Under the pieces are notes generated by a model. That model was not told the DNA's origin. It searched no databases and saw only the letters and a program-made list of their open reading frames with translations. 64,000 bases of DNA from JBBQVZ01 sp963695975 (GTDB lineage: Bacteria > Actinomycetota > UBA4738 > HRBIN12). A program made the position numbers and the translations under genes. Where the stretch lies: contig CAVOIB010000010.1 in the NCBI GenBank assembly GCA_963695975.1, positions 186,001-250,000 of the forward strand. Reading direction: 5' to 3'. Positions 34,898 through 43,529 of the stretch are shown here, piece after piece (the first letter of the stretch is position 1; every line of letters begins with the position of its first letter).

Positions 34898-35743
34898 ATG
34901 TCGAAGACCGAATCATCCCAGTCGACCCCTACCGGACTCCTCCGATCGCTCGACACGCGCGTCGAGAATGTAGTCCACGACTTCTACGACCCGCGATTCG
35001 AGGGTCGTCGCCTGTTCTCCGAGGTGTTCGGGACGTTCTTCCTGGTGCTCGTGGCTGCGGGAGGAGGCATGGTCAACGCGACGAGCGGTGGTCAGATCCC
35101 GCTCGCGGTGAGGGTCACGGCGCCCGGGCTGATGGTCTTGGCCATGATCCTCTTCATGGGCGCGGTGTCCGGCGCGCATTTCAATCCGGTCGTCACGATC
35201 GCGTTCTGGCTGCGGGGCGACTTCCCTGGCAGACGTATCCCCGGTTACGTCATCGCACAGCTGCTCGGGTCGATCCTCGCCGTACTGTTCCTTCGGGCGA
35301 CGCTCGGCAACGTCGGCGGCCTGGGGACGACCGAGCCGGGGCCAGGTATCAGCGACGGCATCGCGTTGACGTTCGAGGCCGTCCTCACGCTCGGCCTATT
35401 GAGCACGATCTTGGGGACCGCCTCCGGCGCCCAGAACGTCGGCGTCTTCGGGGCGATCGGGGTCGGCTTCTACATCGCGCTGGCGGGGCTGTGGTCCGCG
35501 CCCATCAGTGGCACGTCGATGAACCCCACCCGGTCGCTCGGACCGATGATCGTGAGCGGGAACTGGGATCACTGGTGGGTCTACATCGTCGGCCCGTTCA
35601 TCGGCGGCCTCATCGCGGTCGGGGTCGCGTGGATCCTCCGCGGCAAGGGAGGCGGCATCAGAGGGAAGATGGCGGCCCAGGGCGAGGTCGAGCTGGACGT
35701 CGTGGATCCGTCGAAGGCGACCGAGGTCGCACCACCCGAATAG
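34898..35743 (+). CDS. Aquaporin/MIP family channel with atypical pore motifs
   Basis: 281 residues, six helices. The two half-helix motifs are HFNPVVT and MNPTRSLGP instead of NPA/NPA. Aligning with E. coli AqpZ, the selectivity positions Phe43 and His174 become Pro and Gly while the arginine is kept. The Gly is what GlpF has, so the pore may pass larger solutes than water. A 40-residue N-terminal extension and a 30-residue acidic C-terminus are cytoplasmic. The start is the ATG with AAGGGG 7 bases upstream, not the ATG 24 bases earlier. Confidence 0.9.
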   Translation: MSKTESSQSTPTGLLRSLDTRVENVVHDFYDPRFEGRRLFSEVFGTFFLVLVAAGGGMVNATSGGQIPLAVRVTAPGLMVLAMILFMGAVSGAHFNPVVTIAFWLRGDFPGRRIPGYVIAQLLGSILAVLFLRATLGNVGGLGTTEPGPGISDGIALTFEAVLTLGLLSTILGTASGAQNVGVFGAIGVGFYIALAGLWSAPISGTSMNPTRSLGPMIVSGNWDHWWVYIVGPFIGGLIAVGVAWILRGKGGGIRGKMAAQGEVELDVVDPSKATEVAPPE

Positions 35744-35770
35744 CGGCGGCCGCAACGAGCCTTCGGGGTC

Positions 35771-36241
35771 TCAGCGACCGCCGTCGGGACGGAACCGATC
35801 ATCCACGAGCGCTACGGTGACAACGTAGGCGACGTGGGTCCCCACGCTGGTCGCCAAGACATCCGGCTGCCATCGCCACGGCGGAGGCGTCTTCCCGAGT
35901 ACAGGGAACAGGGTGAAGGTCGCGCTCATCAGCGTCGCACCGAAGACGACACTGGCCCAGGGTTCCGGGAGGAATCGCCGCAGCGTTCCATGCCACAGCC
36001 CGAACGCGGAGCCGTACCCCCACTTCAGCGCCGCACCCAGTTCTGCATCGCCCCGATCACTGACGTCTCCCAGTCTGAGGACGCTCGCAACGATCTTGCC
36101 GGGAACTAGGCTGTCGTCGTAGTCGAGTGAGCCTCGGACCTGCGACCGCAGCCGATGCTCGGTCGAATAGGCGAGGGTCATCGCAGCCGTCCCAGCGACA
36201 CCCGCTATGACGCTCCGAACCGGCCAAGGGATGCCCTTCAT
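35771..36241 (-). CDS. Hypothetical membrane protein
   Basis: 156 residues with about three to four hydrophobic segments (about 8-24, 68-84, 94-112, 130-148). The N-terminal VIAGVAGTAAMTLAY resembles the opening helix of several actinobacterial DUF1440-like membrane proteins. ATG follows the maturase stop by one base (TGAGATG), so it is co-translated with the radical SAM gene. Function unknown. Confidence 0.6.
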   Translation of the reverse strand: MKGIPWPVRSVIAGVAGTAAMTLAYSTEHRLRSQVRGSLDYDDSLVPGKIVASVLRLGDVSDRGDAELGAALKWGYGSAFGLWHGTLRRFLPEPWASVVFGATLMSATFTLFPVLGKTPPPWRWQPDVLATSVGTHVAYVVTVALVDDRFRPDGGR

Positions 36242-36242
36242 C

Positions 36243-37661
36243 TCATGCACCCTCACCGACGGCTCGACTTGGCAGAGGTGCGCCGTGGCACCGTTTCCAT
36301 TTGTCCCCGCTACCGCAAGGGCACGGATCGTTCCGCCCCCGTCGCGCATCCTCTGCGGCGTAACTCGTCATCAACTCGGAAGGCGCGCGGCTCTGGCGGA
36401 GCAGGTCGCACATGACCAGCATCGCCGGCTCGATGTGATCGAAGAACTCCTTGTAGCTCGGGCAGAGGTAGTGCTGTCCCGGCTCTCCGTAGGGCGACGT
36501 GGCGAACCGATCCTTCGGGCATCCTCCGTTGCAGGCGAACCGCACGTCGCAGTCCAGGCAGAACCGTGTGAGCGTGTCGAACTTGTCCTGCCCGAACTTC
36601 TGCTGCTGGGGCGAGACGATCAGCTCCAGCATATGCTTGTCACCGATGTTCCCGAGCAGGTAGTCAGGCTCCACGAAGTGGTCGCACGAGTACAGGTCGC
36701 CGGTGTGCTCGATCGCCAACTGCAACCCGCACGTCTCTGCATGCACGCACATCCCGCCCGGCTCTCCGTACCAATTGGCCAGGGCCGTGTCGAACATCTG
36801 GACGTAGACGGTGCCGATGTCACACCGGACCCACTCCTCGAAGACGTCGATCATGAATCGTCCGTACTGCTCCGGCCCGACGGAGCGGTGCGTGACGAGC
36901 GACCCCTCCTGCTTGTAGAGCGGTCGGCCCTTCACGCCGTCGCCCCACCCCGAGTCGGTGACGGCGAAGTTCTCCTCGGTAGCTCGCTCGATGATGGGGA
37001 TGAACTGGATGAACGTGGCGCCAAGCTCGTCGCGGAAGAACGTGTAGACCTCACGGCCGTGATCGCCGTTCACAGCGTGGATCGTCGTCAACACGTTCCA
37101 GTCAACCTCGTGACGCTTGAGCACCTCGAGCCCGGTCATGACGCGGTCGAACGTGGGCTTGCCACCTTTGTCGACGCGGTAGGTATCGTGCATCTCGCGC
37201 GGTCCGTCGATCGAGATGCCTACCAGGAAGTCGTTCTCCTTGAGGAACCCGCCCCACTCGTCGTCGAGGAGCGTGCCGTTCGTCTGCATCGTGTTGAGGA
37301 TGTGCTGACCGGGTGTCGCGTACTTGCGTTCCAGCTCGATCGAGCGGCGGAAGAAGTCGAGCCCCATCATGGTCGGCTCGCCACCCTGCCACGCGACGAC
37401 GACCTCTGGGGCCCAGGCGTGGGCCTCCAGCAGCTGCCGGATGTAGGTCTCGTGGATCTCCTCCGCCATGCGGAAGCGACTGCCGGGGTAGAGCATCTCC
37501 TTGGATAAGAAGAAGCAGTACTCGCAATCCAGGTTGCACACCGCACCAGTCGGTTTCGCCATCAGATGGAAGGCGAGCGGAACGCCGGGCATCGTGAGCA
37601 CGGCACCAACGGCTTCGGGTTCGATGCCCGGAGGGCTCCCAAGCTCAGCCCCTTCAACCAT
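36243..37661 (-). CDS. Anaerobic sulfatase maturase (radical SAM/SPASM) with SEC-C tail
   Basis: 472 residues. Radical SAM motif CNLDCEYC (Cys42, 46, 49), then WQGGEPTMMGLDFF, ISIDGPREMHD, and the SPASM auxiliary-cluster cysteines in CGLQLAIEHTGDLYSCDH and CLDCDVRFACNGGCPKDRF. These are the hallmarks of anSME/AtsB, which oxidise a Cys or Ser of sulfatases to formylglycine. A C-terminal SEC-C zinc motif (RNDPCPCGSG then KRCHG, about 442-460) is appended. No sulfatase is encoded in the window, so its client is elsewhere or it modifies another protein. Confidence 0.92.
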   Translation of the reverse strand: MVEGAELGSPPGIEPEAVGAVLTMPGVPLAFHLMAKPTGAVCNLDCEYCFFLSKEMLYPGSRFRMAEEIHETYIRQLLEAHAWAPEVVVAWQGGEPTMMGLDFFRRSIELERKYATPGQHILNTMQTNGTLLDDEWGGFLKENDFLVGISIDGPREMHDTYRVDKGGKPTFDRVMTGLEVLKRHEVDWNVLTTIHAVNGDHGREVYTFFRDELGATFIQFIPIIERATEENFAVTDSGWGDGVKGRPLYKQEGSLVTHRSVGPEQYGRFMIDVFEEWVRCDIGTVYVQMFDTALANWYGEPGGMCVHAETCGLQLAIEHTGDLYSCDHFVEPDYLLGNIGDKHMLELIVSPQQQKFGQDKFDTLTRFCLDCDVRFACNGGCPKDRFATSPYGEPGQHYLCPSYKEFFDHIEPAMLVMCDLLRQSRAPSELMTSYAAEDARRGRNDPCPCGSGDKWKRCHGAPLPSRAVGEGA

Positions 37662-37754
37662 GTCGCCAGAACACCTCCGCGGGTTCGGACCTTCGACCGT
37701 TCATCGTAAGGGAACTATCCCGCGAAGAGACGGCCCTGATTCAGCGAGCGCCGC

Positions 37755-39185
37755 TCACTTCGATCCAGCTTCCGCGCTAGCCGAAACAGGCGACCGAGCA
37801 GGCGCCGTCACTGCTACCTGATCCGGTTCGAGCCGCTTCGACGCGACGTAGGCCACCACGACGGCGACGATCACCAATGGCGTTAACGCGAGACCGTCCG
37901 ATTGGAGGAACACCATGGTGAGCAGGACCGACGTCAACGGCAATCCCAGCATCACAACGGTCATCGCCCCGATGCCCATCGCGACCCCGGCGATCATCGG
38001 TAGGCCGGGAAGGTGGGACAAGGCCATCCCTCCGACCGCACCGAGGAACATGCCCGGGAACGTCGGACCACCACGGAAGGCGCTCAATGCCACACCGTAT
38101 GCCAGACCCTTGCAGAGGATGAGCAGCACCAGAGCGCCTACCGTCCAACCAGCGGCGTCCTGGATAAGGGTCGGGAGCGCGGATTGTCCGGAGAAGAGCA
38201 CCTCGCTTGAGCTCCTACCGCTTCCTTCGGCGAACACGATCGCCAGGCCGCCGATCGCCAGGCCGGCGATGGGCGTCAACAGGAGCCTTCGACGGGCGAC
38301 GATGGGCTGCAGGAACAGGGCGAGCCGGCGGATCGCAGTGCCGAGTACCGTCGCGGCCAGACCGATCCCGACTGCCCACAGGAGCTCGGCGAGGGTCGGG
38401 CTCGTGAAGCTCGGGATATCGGGGACCGCCAGGGAGAAGGTGCCGAAACCGGTCAGGTTGTCCAGGCCAACGAAGATGAGCGCTCCGATGCCGGCAGCGA
38501 GCAGCCCCGGCACCAGCACGACACTCATCATGGTGCCACTGAGCCCGGCCACCTCCATCAGCAGGAACGCTGCCACGAGTGGCGACCCGAGCAGTGTGCT
38601 GATGGCAGCGAAGCTACCGGCTGCGCCGATCAACATCACGGCCTGAGGCGCCGCGTCCTTCTTCAGGAAGTGGAACGCGAAGACGCCGAGCCCGCTGCCT
38701 ATGGCGATCAGCGGGGCTTCAGGGCCCAACACCACCCCGAGACTGAGCGTGGCGAAAGCCGCGAAGATGATGCCGGGGAGATCGACCGGACGCACTGCCC
38801 CGGACGGCTTGAACCCTTCGGCAGGCTCATGTCCTGCGGTCCCGGGCAGGTGACGGATGGTGAGAGCAACCAGGAGTCCGCTCACCGCGAGCAACGGGAG
38901 CGGCCACCAGGTTGGCTCCGTAGCGAACCCCAGGTCCTTCGGCAGGGTCGTGAAGAAGTACTGCTGCGCCTCGGCGACCCACTTGAGGAAGAAGTAGGCG
39001 ACCGTCGCCACAGGGATCCCGATGATGGCCCCGAACACCAACAGCGCGACGTAACCCCGGCTCTTGAGGATCGCAAGGGGGTCCAAGGTCGATTCGGCCT
39101 GATGCCCCTCTCCGCGGCCGTCGACACCCGGATCCACACCCGCGGTCATGCGCTTCCCTCCCCCGAAGGCCTGCGAAGCAGACAC
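37755..39185 (-). CDS. ClC-family chloride channel/antiporter
   Basis: 476 residues with the internal two-fold ClC fold of about 16-18 helices. LGPEAPLIAIGSGLG carries the gating glutamate in the GPEAP variant of the usual GREGP, and RGGPTFPGMFLGAVGG is the second-repeat signature. The GREGT and GxMP motifs of fluoride-specific CLC-F are absent. No CBS domains. Stand-alone gene; the start may also be the ATG 12 codons later (MTAGVDP). Confidence 0.9.
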   Translation of the reverse strand: MSASQAFGGGKRMTAGVDPGVDGRGEGHQAESTLDPLAILKSRGYVALLVFGAIIGIPVATVAYFFLKWVAEAQQYFFTTLPKDLGFATEPTWWPLPLLAVSGLLVALTIRHLPGTAGHEPAEGFKPSGAVRPVDLPGIIFAAFATLSLGVVLGPEAPLIAIGSGLGVFAFHFLKKDAAPQAVMLIGAAGSFAAISTLLGSPLVAAFLLMEVAGLSGTMMSVVLVPGLLAAGIGALIFVGLDNLTGFGTFSLAVPDIPSFTSPTLAELLWAVGIGLAATVLGTAIRRLALFLQPIVARRRLLLTPIAGLAIGGLAIVFAEGSGRSSSEVLFSGQSALPTLIQDAAGWTVGALVLLILCKGLAYGVALSAFRGGPTFPGMFLGAVGGMALSHLPGLPMIAGVAMGIGAMTVVMLGLPLTSVLLTMVFLQSDGLALTPLVIVAVVVAYVASKRLEPDQVAVTAPARSPVSASAEAGSK

Positions 39186-39604
39186 CCTGTCAGCCAGGTC
39201 CGCTGTGATGGTACCTAGGACAACCCTGTGATCCGCGGGATGGTCGTGGTCTGGGCAGTGTCAGGGAAGCGACCACACGCGCATCGTCAGGGCCGGGGCG
39301 GTCCTGACTCTGGCGCGCACGCCATGCCGGGTGTGAGCTCCATGGGAGAGCGTAGCGGTGCCGTCATCACCCCCCCATGCGTCGGCTGATAGCCGGGCCC
39401 CACTGAGAGCGAGGTACCTGGCGCGAGGTCATGGCTAGAGCAGGGTTCCTGGGCGTCGACGCCGCCCGGCCTGAGCCAGCGGTCGGGGGCGGCGATCACC
39501 GGAACCCAGCATCCAATCGGGGTGCGCACGCGCGTATTGTATGGTTGCCGGTCAGGCCGGACGGCGTCTTGACCGCTCCGGCCGAGTGAACGGGAGGGGT
39601 ACCT
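39186..39604. other. 419-base intergenic region between divergent genes
   Basis: It separates ClC (minus) from a SHOCT gene (plus). It holds a long-range inverted repeat (CGTGGTC near 39248 and GACCACACG near 39271) and a strong ribosome site GGGAGGGG before 39605. I found no convincing ORF, tRNA or known riboswitch. It presumably carries both promoters. Confidence 0.5.
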
Positions 39605-39877
39605 ATGGGGATGAGACGACGGTCGAGGCGCCGAGGGCTCGTCGCAGGGGCGGCGATCGGCCACCACATGGCCAAGAAGAGCGCGGAGGCGCAGCAGGCC
39701 CCCGCGGATTACCAGGATCAGGGGCAGTACGCGCCGCCCCCGGCAGAGCCGGCGCAGTACGCGCCGCCTCCTGCGGACCCAGCTGACCAGATCGAACATC
39801 TCGCACAGTTGCACACCTCGGGTGCGCTGACAGACGAAGAGTTCGCGGCGGCCAAGGCGAAGGCTCTGGGGACCTGA
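39605..39877 (+). CDS. SHOCT-domain small protein
   Basis: 90 residues. A basic N-terminus MGMRRRSRRRG leads a short Gly/Ala-rich segment with GHHMAKKSA, a proline-rich linker containing the repeated unit QYAPPPA, and a C-terminal SHOCT domain (IEHLAQLHTSGALTDEEFAAAKAKAL). SHOCT helps oligomerisation in many unrelated proteins. A strong Shine-Dalgarno (GGGAGGGG) lies 5 bases upstream. It has the same design as the SHOCT gene near 43.3 kb. Confidence 0.8.
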   Translation: MGMRRRSRRRGLVAGAAIGHHMAKKSAEAQQAPADYQDQGQYAPPPAEPAQYAPPPADPADQIEHLAQLHTSGALTDEEFAAAKAKALGT

Positions 39878-39934
39878 ACGGACACGGATCGATCGTCGGA
39901 TGACGTTCGTCCGCTCGACACATGCGGGAGACAG

Positions 39935-40360
39935 GTGGCTGCGATGAGTGATTCACGTAAGGATGTGTTGCTGAAGGCGCTCGAGGCCGAGGTCGGTGGG
40001 GAGTCGGTCGATCTGAGCACGTTGTTCACCGACGATGTCGTCGGCTGGTCGCCGTACGCGAGCGTGTCGGGGCTGACGGCACTCGCCGAGCTCGCCGCCC
40101 TCCGCGAGGTGGCGTTCTCCAACGTCGTCATCATGTTCCGCGGACTCGACGAAGTGGGCAACAAGGCGTTCGCGGAGTGGCTCATCGAAGCCGACCACAC
40201 GGGACCGCTCGTCCTCGGTGAGGATGCGGTGCTGGAACCGACTGGGCGGCACGTCCAGCTGGCCGGCGCCACCATCGCCGACTTCCGCGACAACAAGATC
40301 CGCTCGTACCGGACATACTTCGACGACATCTCACTGATCGAGCAGATCGTCGACGCTTAA
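39935..40360 (+). CDS. SnoaL/NTF2-like fold protein
   Basis: 141 residues from GTG 39935, or 138 from the ATG nine bases on. The alpha+beta layout with LFTDDVVGWSPY, FAEWLIEADHTGPL, GRHVQLAGATIADFRDNKI and YRTYFDDISLIEQ is that of SnoaL-like polyketide-cyclase/NTF2 proteins, with the DDxxW-type acidic pair. The ligand or reaction is unknown. It is 13 bases before the GNAT gene, so probably co-transcribed with it. Confidence 0.75.
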   Translation: MAAMSDSRKDVLLKALEAEVGGESVDLSTLFTDDVVGWSPYASVSGLTALAELAALREVAFSNVVIMFRGLDEVGNKAFAEWLIEADHTGPLVLGEDAVLEPTGRHVQLAGATIADFRDNKIRSYRTYFDDISLIEQIVDA

Positions 40361-40373
40361 CGAAGCTGGCGCC

Positions 40374-40871
40374 GTGGAGTTCCAGGTCGAGGACGAACCC
40401 GATCCCCTCGACATCGGATTCCTCGAAACGCAGATCCGCCGTGAAGCGTCCGCCACCATGGGACTCGGCGACGAAGTCGAGCTGGCGATCTTCGTGCGGG
40501 ACGCCGGCAAGATCGTCGCCGGGATCAGCGGATGGACCTGGGGCGATTGCTGCGAGCTGCAGAGCCTCTGGGTGGAGCCGAGCCTACGAGGTCGTTGGCT
40601 CGGGCCTCGGCTCCTCGCCGCAGCTGAAGCCGAGGCGGCGGCGCGCGGGTGCAGGCAGACCGTCCACTTCACCTATGGCTTCCAAGCCCGGCGCCTGTAT
40701 GAGTGGGCCGGATACGAACTGATAGGGCGGGTCGAGGACTTCCCATCGGGCACGGATGTCCGCTGGTACAGCAAGCGCCTGAGCCCACCTGAGGACGCCG
40801 CCGCGCCCAGCGCGCGACCGGTCGTAGCCAGGCGCAACCCATCGACCGGAGGCAACTCCGGCTCCGAGTAG
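40374..40871 (+). CDS. GNAT-family N-acetyltransferase
   Basis: 165 residues. VELAIFVRDAGKIVAGISGWTWGDCCELQSLWVEPSLRG is the central strand pair of GNAT folds, with RGRWLGPRLL as the acetyl-CoA loop and FTYGFQARRLYEWAGYELIGR as the C-terminal half. The substrate is unknown. The last 35 residues are a low-complexity tail rich in Pro, Ala and Ser. Confidence 0.82.
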   Translation: MEFQVEDEPDPLDIGFLETQIRREASATMGLGDEVELAIFVRDAGKIVAGISGWTWGDCCELQSLWVEPSLRGRWLGPRLLAAAEAEAAARGCRQTVHFTYGFQARRLYEWAGYELIGRVEDFPSGTDVRWYSKRLSPPEDAAAPSARPVVARRNPSTGGNSGSE

Positions 40872-40918
40872 CTGTCCACGGGATCCCTAGACGCCATCCC
40901 GTCGCGCTTGTTCTCGAG

Positions 40919-41311
40919 CTACTCGACAACGTCGCGCCCGTGCGCCGTGAGCGCCCAGATCACGAAGATGCAGACGGCGATGATCACGATCGAGAACACG
41001 GGGTAGATCGGGATGAACGCGAAGTTCGCGATCGCGACGATCACGGCCATGATCACGCCAACCGTCCGGGCCCATACAGCGCCGGTGAAGACCCCGAGCC
41101 CGGCGAGCAGGATGATCAACCCGAGCAGCATGTGGATCCAGCCCCACGTCGAGACGTTGAAATGGAACACGTAGTTCGGGGTCACCGCGTAGAAGTCCTT
41201 CTTGAAGACCGCGGCGAGCCCTTGGATCATGTCGAAGATCCCGACCAGGATCATCATGAAGCCCGCGAAGAACGTGAACCCGACCGCCCATCCGCTCCTG
41301 TTTTCAGACAT
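40919..41311 (-). CDS. DUF7144-type four-helix membrane protein
   Basis: 130 residues with four membrane helices: GWAVGFTFFAGFMMILVGIF, a YAVTPNYVFHFNVSTWGWIHM loop entering helix two, then two more. This pattern is common in actinobacterial small membrane proteins (DUF7144). Function unknown; no operon partner. Confidence 0.75.
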   Translation of the reverse strand: MSENRSGWAVGFTFFAGFMMILVGIFDMIQGLAAVFKKDFYAVTPNYVFHFNVSTWGWIHMLLGLIILLAGLGVFTGAVWARTVGVIMAVIVAIANFAFIPIYPVFSIVIIAVCIFVIWALTAHGRDVVE

Positions 41312-41704
41312 CTGAACCCCTCTTCTCTCCGCTTCGTGATGACGCCTATCGTCGCGTCCACGGCTCCGTCCCAATCGAAGGCGCCGCCGCCGCGCCCGAC
41401 GCTGAATCCCAGCGGCTGAGAACGTCATCCTCGCCGCTGCCTTGACGCCCTAAGTCCAGCTCACGGAACTCCTGTATGTCACGCCCGATCGCCACCTCCT
41501 CGCCCCTGAGTGCCCGCAACCTTATCTCTGATCACACACACCTTCGATCGCATCCGACCGTCCGGACCTGTCGCCCTCAGCCAAGGCTTCGCAGTCCTGC
41601 TCGTTCTGGTCCGATGACCTCTCGCCCACCTGAGCATCCATCACGTCGTTGGTCGGGGTTCATCCAACCGGACATGAGGCGAGCCATGCGGGAAGATTCA
41701 CCCG
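41312..41704. other. 393-base intergenic region between divergent genes
   Basis: It lies between the DUF7144 gene (minus) and DUF202 gene (plus). Open frames in it have no coding character. A weak GGGAAG site precedes the DUF202 ATG, and GTTGG...CCAAC near 41650-41671 can form a 5-pair hairpin. No RNA gene recognised. Confidence 0.45.
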
Positions 41705-42085
41705 ATGACGACAACACGGGACCTCACGCCGTCCGCAGATCGCGCAACCGTCGACGCCTCGAGGCGGACGCACCTCGCGGCCGAGCGAACCCTCCTCGCC
41801 TGGTGGCGTTCCGGCCTCGCCGCTACAGCGGTGGCGCTAGCGGTGGGCCGACTCTTGCCCGCCTTGCTCGATTCGCCCCCGGCGCCATTCGTCGCGCTCG
41901 GCATCGGCTTCGCCGTGCTAGCGCTGTCCTTCATCGTCTACGGGACGCGCCGACAGCGGCAGGTCGACAGCGCGATCGCCGAAGGAAGCTTCCACCCGCT
42001 CGACGGATGGTTCGTGCTGGCCCTCACGGCGCTCATGGTGATCCTCGTCACCGCGACGATCGTCCTCATCTCGATCGAGCGCTGA
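41705..42085 (+). CDS. DUF202 family membrane protein
   Basis: 126 residues. THLAAERTLLAWWRSGLAATAVALAVGR is the family signature (conserved LAxERTxLAWxR), followed by two further helices. DUF202/YidH-like proteins are small inner-membrane proteins of unknown function. The gene precedes another membrane-protein gene by 97 bases. Confidence 0.85.
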   Translation: MTTTRDLTPSADRATVDASRRTHLAAERTLLAWWRSGLAATAVALAVGRLLPALLDSPPAPFVALGIGFAVLALSFIVYGTRRQRQVDSAIAEGSFHPLDGWFVLALTALMVILVTATIVLISIER

Positions 42086-42182
42086 GCCGCTCCGTCACGG
42101 ACGCCGGGACCGCAGATGCGGGTATCTTCGTCGACTCGGGACTCCGAGGCCGACCGGCTAGAACGCGCAGGAGGCGAGGATC

Positions 42183-42833
42183 GTGCTATCGAGGATGACG
42201 CACCAACGGATCGTCGCGCTCGACTTCTTGGTGATCGCATGGGTGCTGTTCTGCCTGATGCTCGGCATGGCTGTGACGAAGCGGATCAACCATCTGGGAG
42301 CGCTCGGTGATGGACTCGTGAGCGCGGGCGACAGCGTCTCGGGCGTCGGCGACTGGATCTCCGGCCTCCAGGACATCCCTTTGATCGGCGGAGGCATCGG
42401 CGCGGTCGCCGACAGGGTCGACGCGCTCGGCGCCTCGACGGCTCAACAGGGGCGCAACGGCAAGGAGGCTGTGTGGAAGGCCGCCTTGGGCATCGGCATC
42501 CTTCTGACGTTGCTCCCCACCCTGCCGATCCTCGCCGTATGGATCCCGGTCCGCGTCGGTATCGAACGCGAGCGAGCGAGCCTGCGCGCCTCGTTGAAGG
42601 CGAGCGAGCCGGGCGTATGGGAATACCTCGCGCTTCAAGCGGTCGACGACATGTCTTTCAAGGAACTGCGCAAGATCAGCGCGGACCCGTGGGAAGACAT
42701 CAGACAGGCCCGCTACGAGGCGCTGGCGCGGGTCGAGATCGACCGTCTCGGGCTGACGCTCGCGGCAGGCCAACAGCCATCACGCGATTCGGTCCCGACT
42801 GGGCCGTCCCAGGAACCGCGTCCCGAGGCGTGA
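42183..42833 (+). CDS. Hypothetical two-helix membrane protein
   Basis: 216 residues. The first helix (about 9-31) is followed by an extracellular glycine-rich segment (GLVSAGDSVSGVGDWISGLQDIPLIGGG), a second helix (about 98-122) and a cytoplasmic helical domain with WEYLALQAVDDMSFKELRKI. The N-in/C-in topology recalls sensors or scaffold proteins. I do not recognise a family. Confidence 0.65.
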   Translation: MLSRMTHQRIVALDFLVIAWVLFCLMLGMAVTKRINHLGALGDGLVSAGDSVSGVGDWISGLQDIPLIGGGIGAVADRVDALGASTAQQGRNGKEAVWKAALGIGILLTLLPTLPILAVWIPVRVGIERERASLRASLKASEPGVWEYLALQAVDDMSFKELRKISADPWEDIRQARYEALARVEIDRLGLTLAAGQQPSRDSVPTGPSQEPRPEA

Positions 42834-42864
42834 ATCGAACCGGGTCGTCGACGAATCGGGGGCC

Positions 42865-43152
42865 TCAGGCCACCTTCTTCGCCGCGGACCGCCGCAAGAT
42901 GAACCCCGCGATGGGCAGCACGACCAGTGTGCCGATGATGGCGCCCACGATCCCGGTCAGGTCGAAGATCTCGTCGTCACCGATACCGAGCCACTTGGCG
43001 AAGATCAGCCATCCGACGACGGCGCCGATCAAGCCGATGACGATCGAGATGAGCCAGGACCTCGGCCCACTCATGTGGCGAAACACGTCGCCAGGCATCA
43101 GCAGCCGTGCGACTGCGCCCGCCACCAACCCCAGGATCAGCGCCCCGAGCAT
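42865..43152 (-). CDS. GlsB/YeaQ/YmgE family membrane protein
   Basis: 95 residues, three helices, glycine-rich. The sequence LILGLVAGAVARLLMPG, then ISIVIGLIGAVVGWLIF and GIVGAIIGTLVVL, is the transglycosylase-associated-protein family. It is a common stress-induced small membrane protein. Last gene of a three-gene minus-strand set with SHOCT and DUF6325. Confidence 0.88.
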   Translation of the reverse strand: MLGALILGLVAGAVARLLMPGDVFRHMSGPRSWLISIVIGLIGAVVGWLIFAKWLGIGDDEIFDLTGIVGAIIGTLVVLPIAGFILRRSAAKKVA

Positions 43153-43163
43153 CGGTCTTCGCC

Positions 43164-43526
43164 TCAGCCGGCGACGATCTTCGCTTTCATCGCGGCGAAC
43201 TCCTCATCGGTAAGGAGACCCTGGGCCTTCATGTCGGCGAGCTTCTGTAGCTCCGCGACCGGGTCCGCGCCTCCCGTCGGCGCGGGCGCAGGAGGAGGCG
43301 GCGCCGGCGCAGATTGCGCCGCAACGGCGGCCGCTGCAGCTGCATCGATCTGCGCCTGCTGCTGCTGCGCGTCGTACGCTGCTGCCTTCTGGGCCATCTC
43401 CTGCTGCTCAGCGGATTGCTGAGCTGAAGCAGCCTGACCCTTCTGGGCGCTCTTCGCACCCATGTGAGCCGCCCCGCCCACCACGACCGCCGTTCCGATC
43501 AATCCGGGTCCTCGTCTCCTTCGCAT
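43164..43526 (-). CDS. SHOCT-domain protein with Gln/Ala-rich linker
   Basis: 120 residues. MRRRRGPGLIG and AHMGAKSAQKG open the protein, a Gln/Ala-rich stretch and Pro/Ala linker follow, and the C-terminus (about 90-119) is a SHOCT domain, AELQKLADMKAQGLLTDEEF. It sits 3 bases after DUF6325 and 11 bases before the GlsB-like gene. Confidence 0.82.
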   Translation of the reverse strand: MRRRRGPGLIGTAVVVGGAAHMGAKSAQKGQAASAQQSAEQQEMAQKAAAYDAQQQQAQIDAAAAAAVAAQSAPAPPPPAPAPTGGADPVAELQKLADMKAQGLLTDEEFAAMKAKIVAG

Positions 43527-43529
43527 CGT

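Noticed and set aside
37755..39185. CLC-F fluoride exporter
   Set aside because: The sequence has the GPEAP and GGPTFPG motifs of ordinary ClC proteins, not the GREGT and GxMP motifs of CLC-F.
39186..39420. Possible fluoride (crcB-type) riboswitch before the ClC gene, from a GGGTGATGACGGCACC-like stretch on the minus strand
   Set aside because: The second conserved half (CTGATGGC followed by CTAC) is missing and the ClC protein lacks CLC-F fluoride motifs.
41476..42198. Plus-strand open frame overlapping the DUF202 gene
   Set aside because: Arg-rich, low-complexity translation in a different frame from the clearly conserved DUF202 protein.
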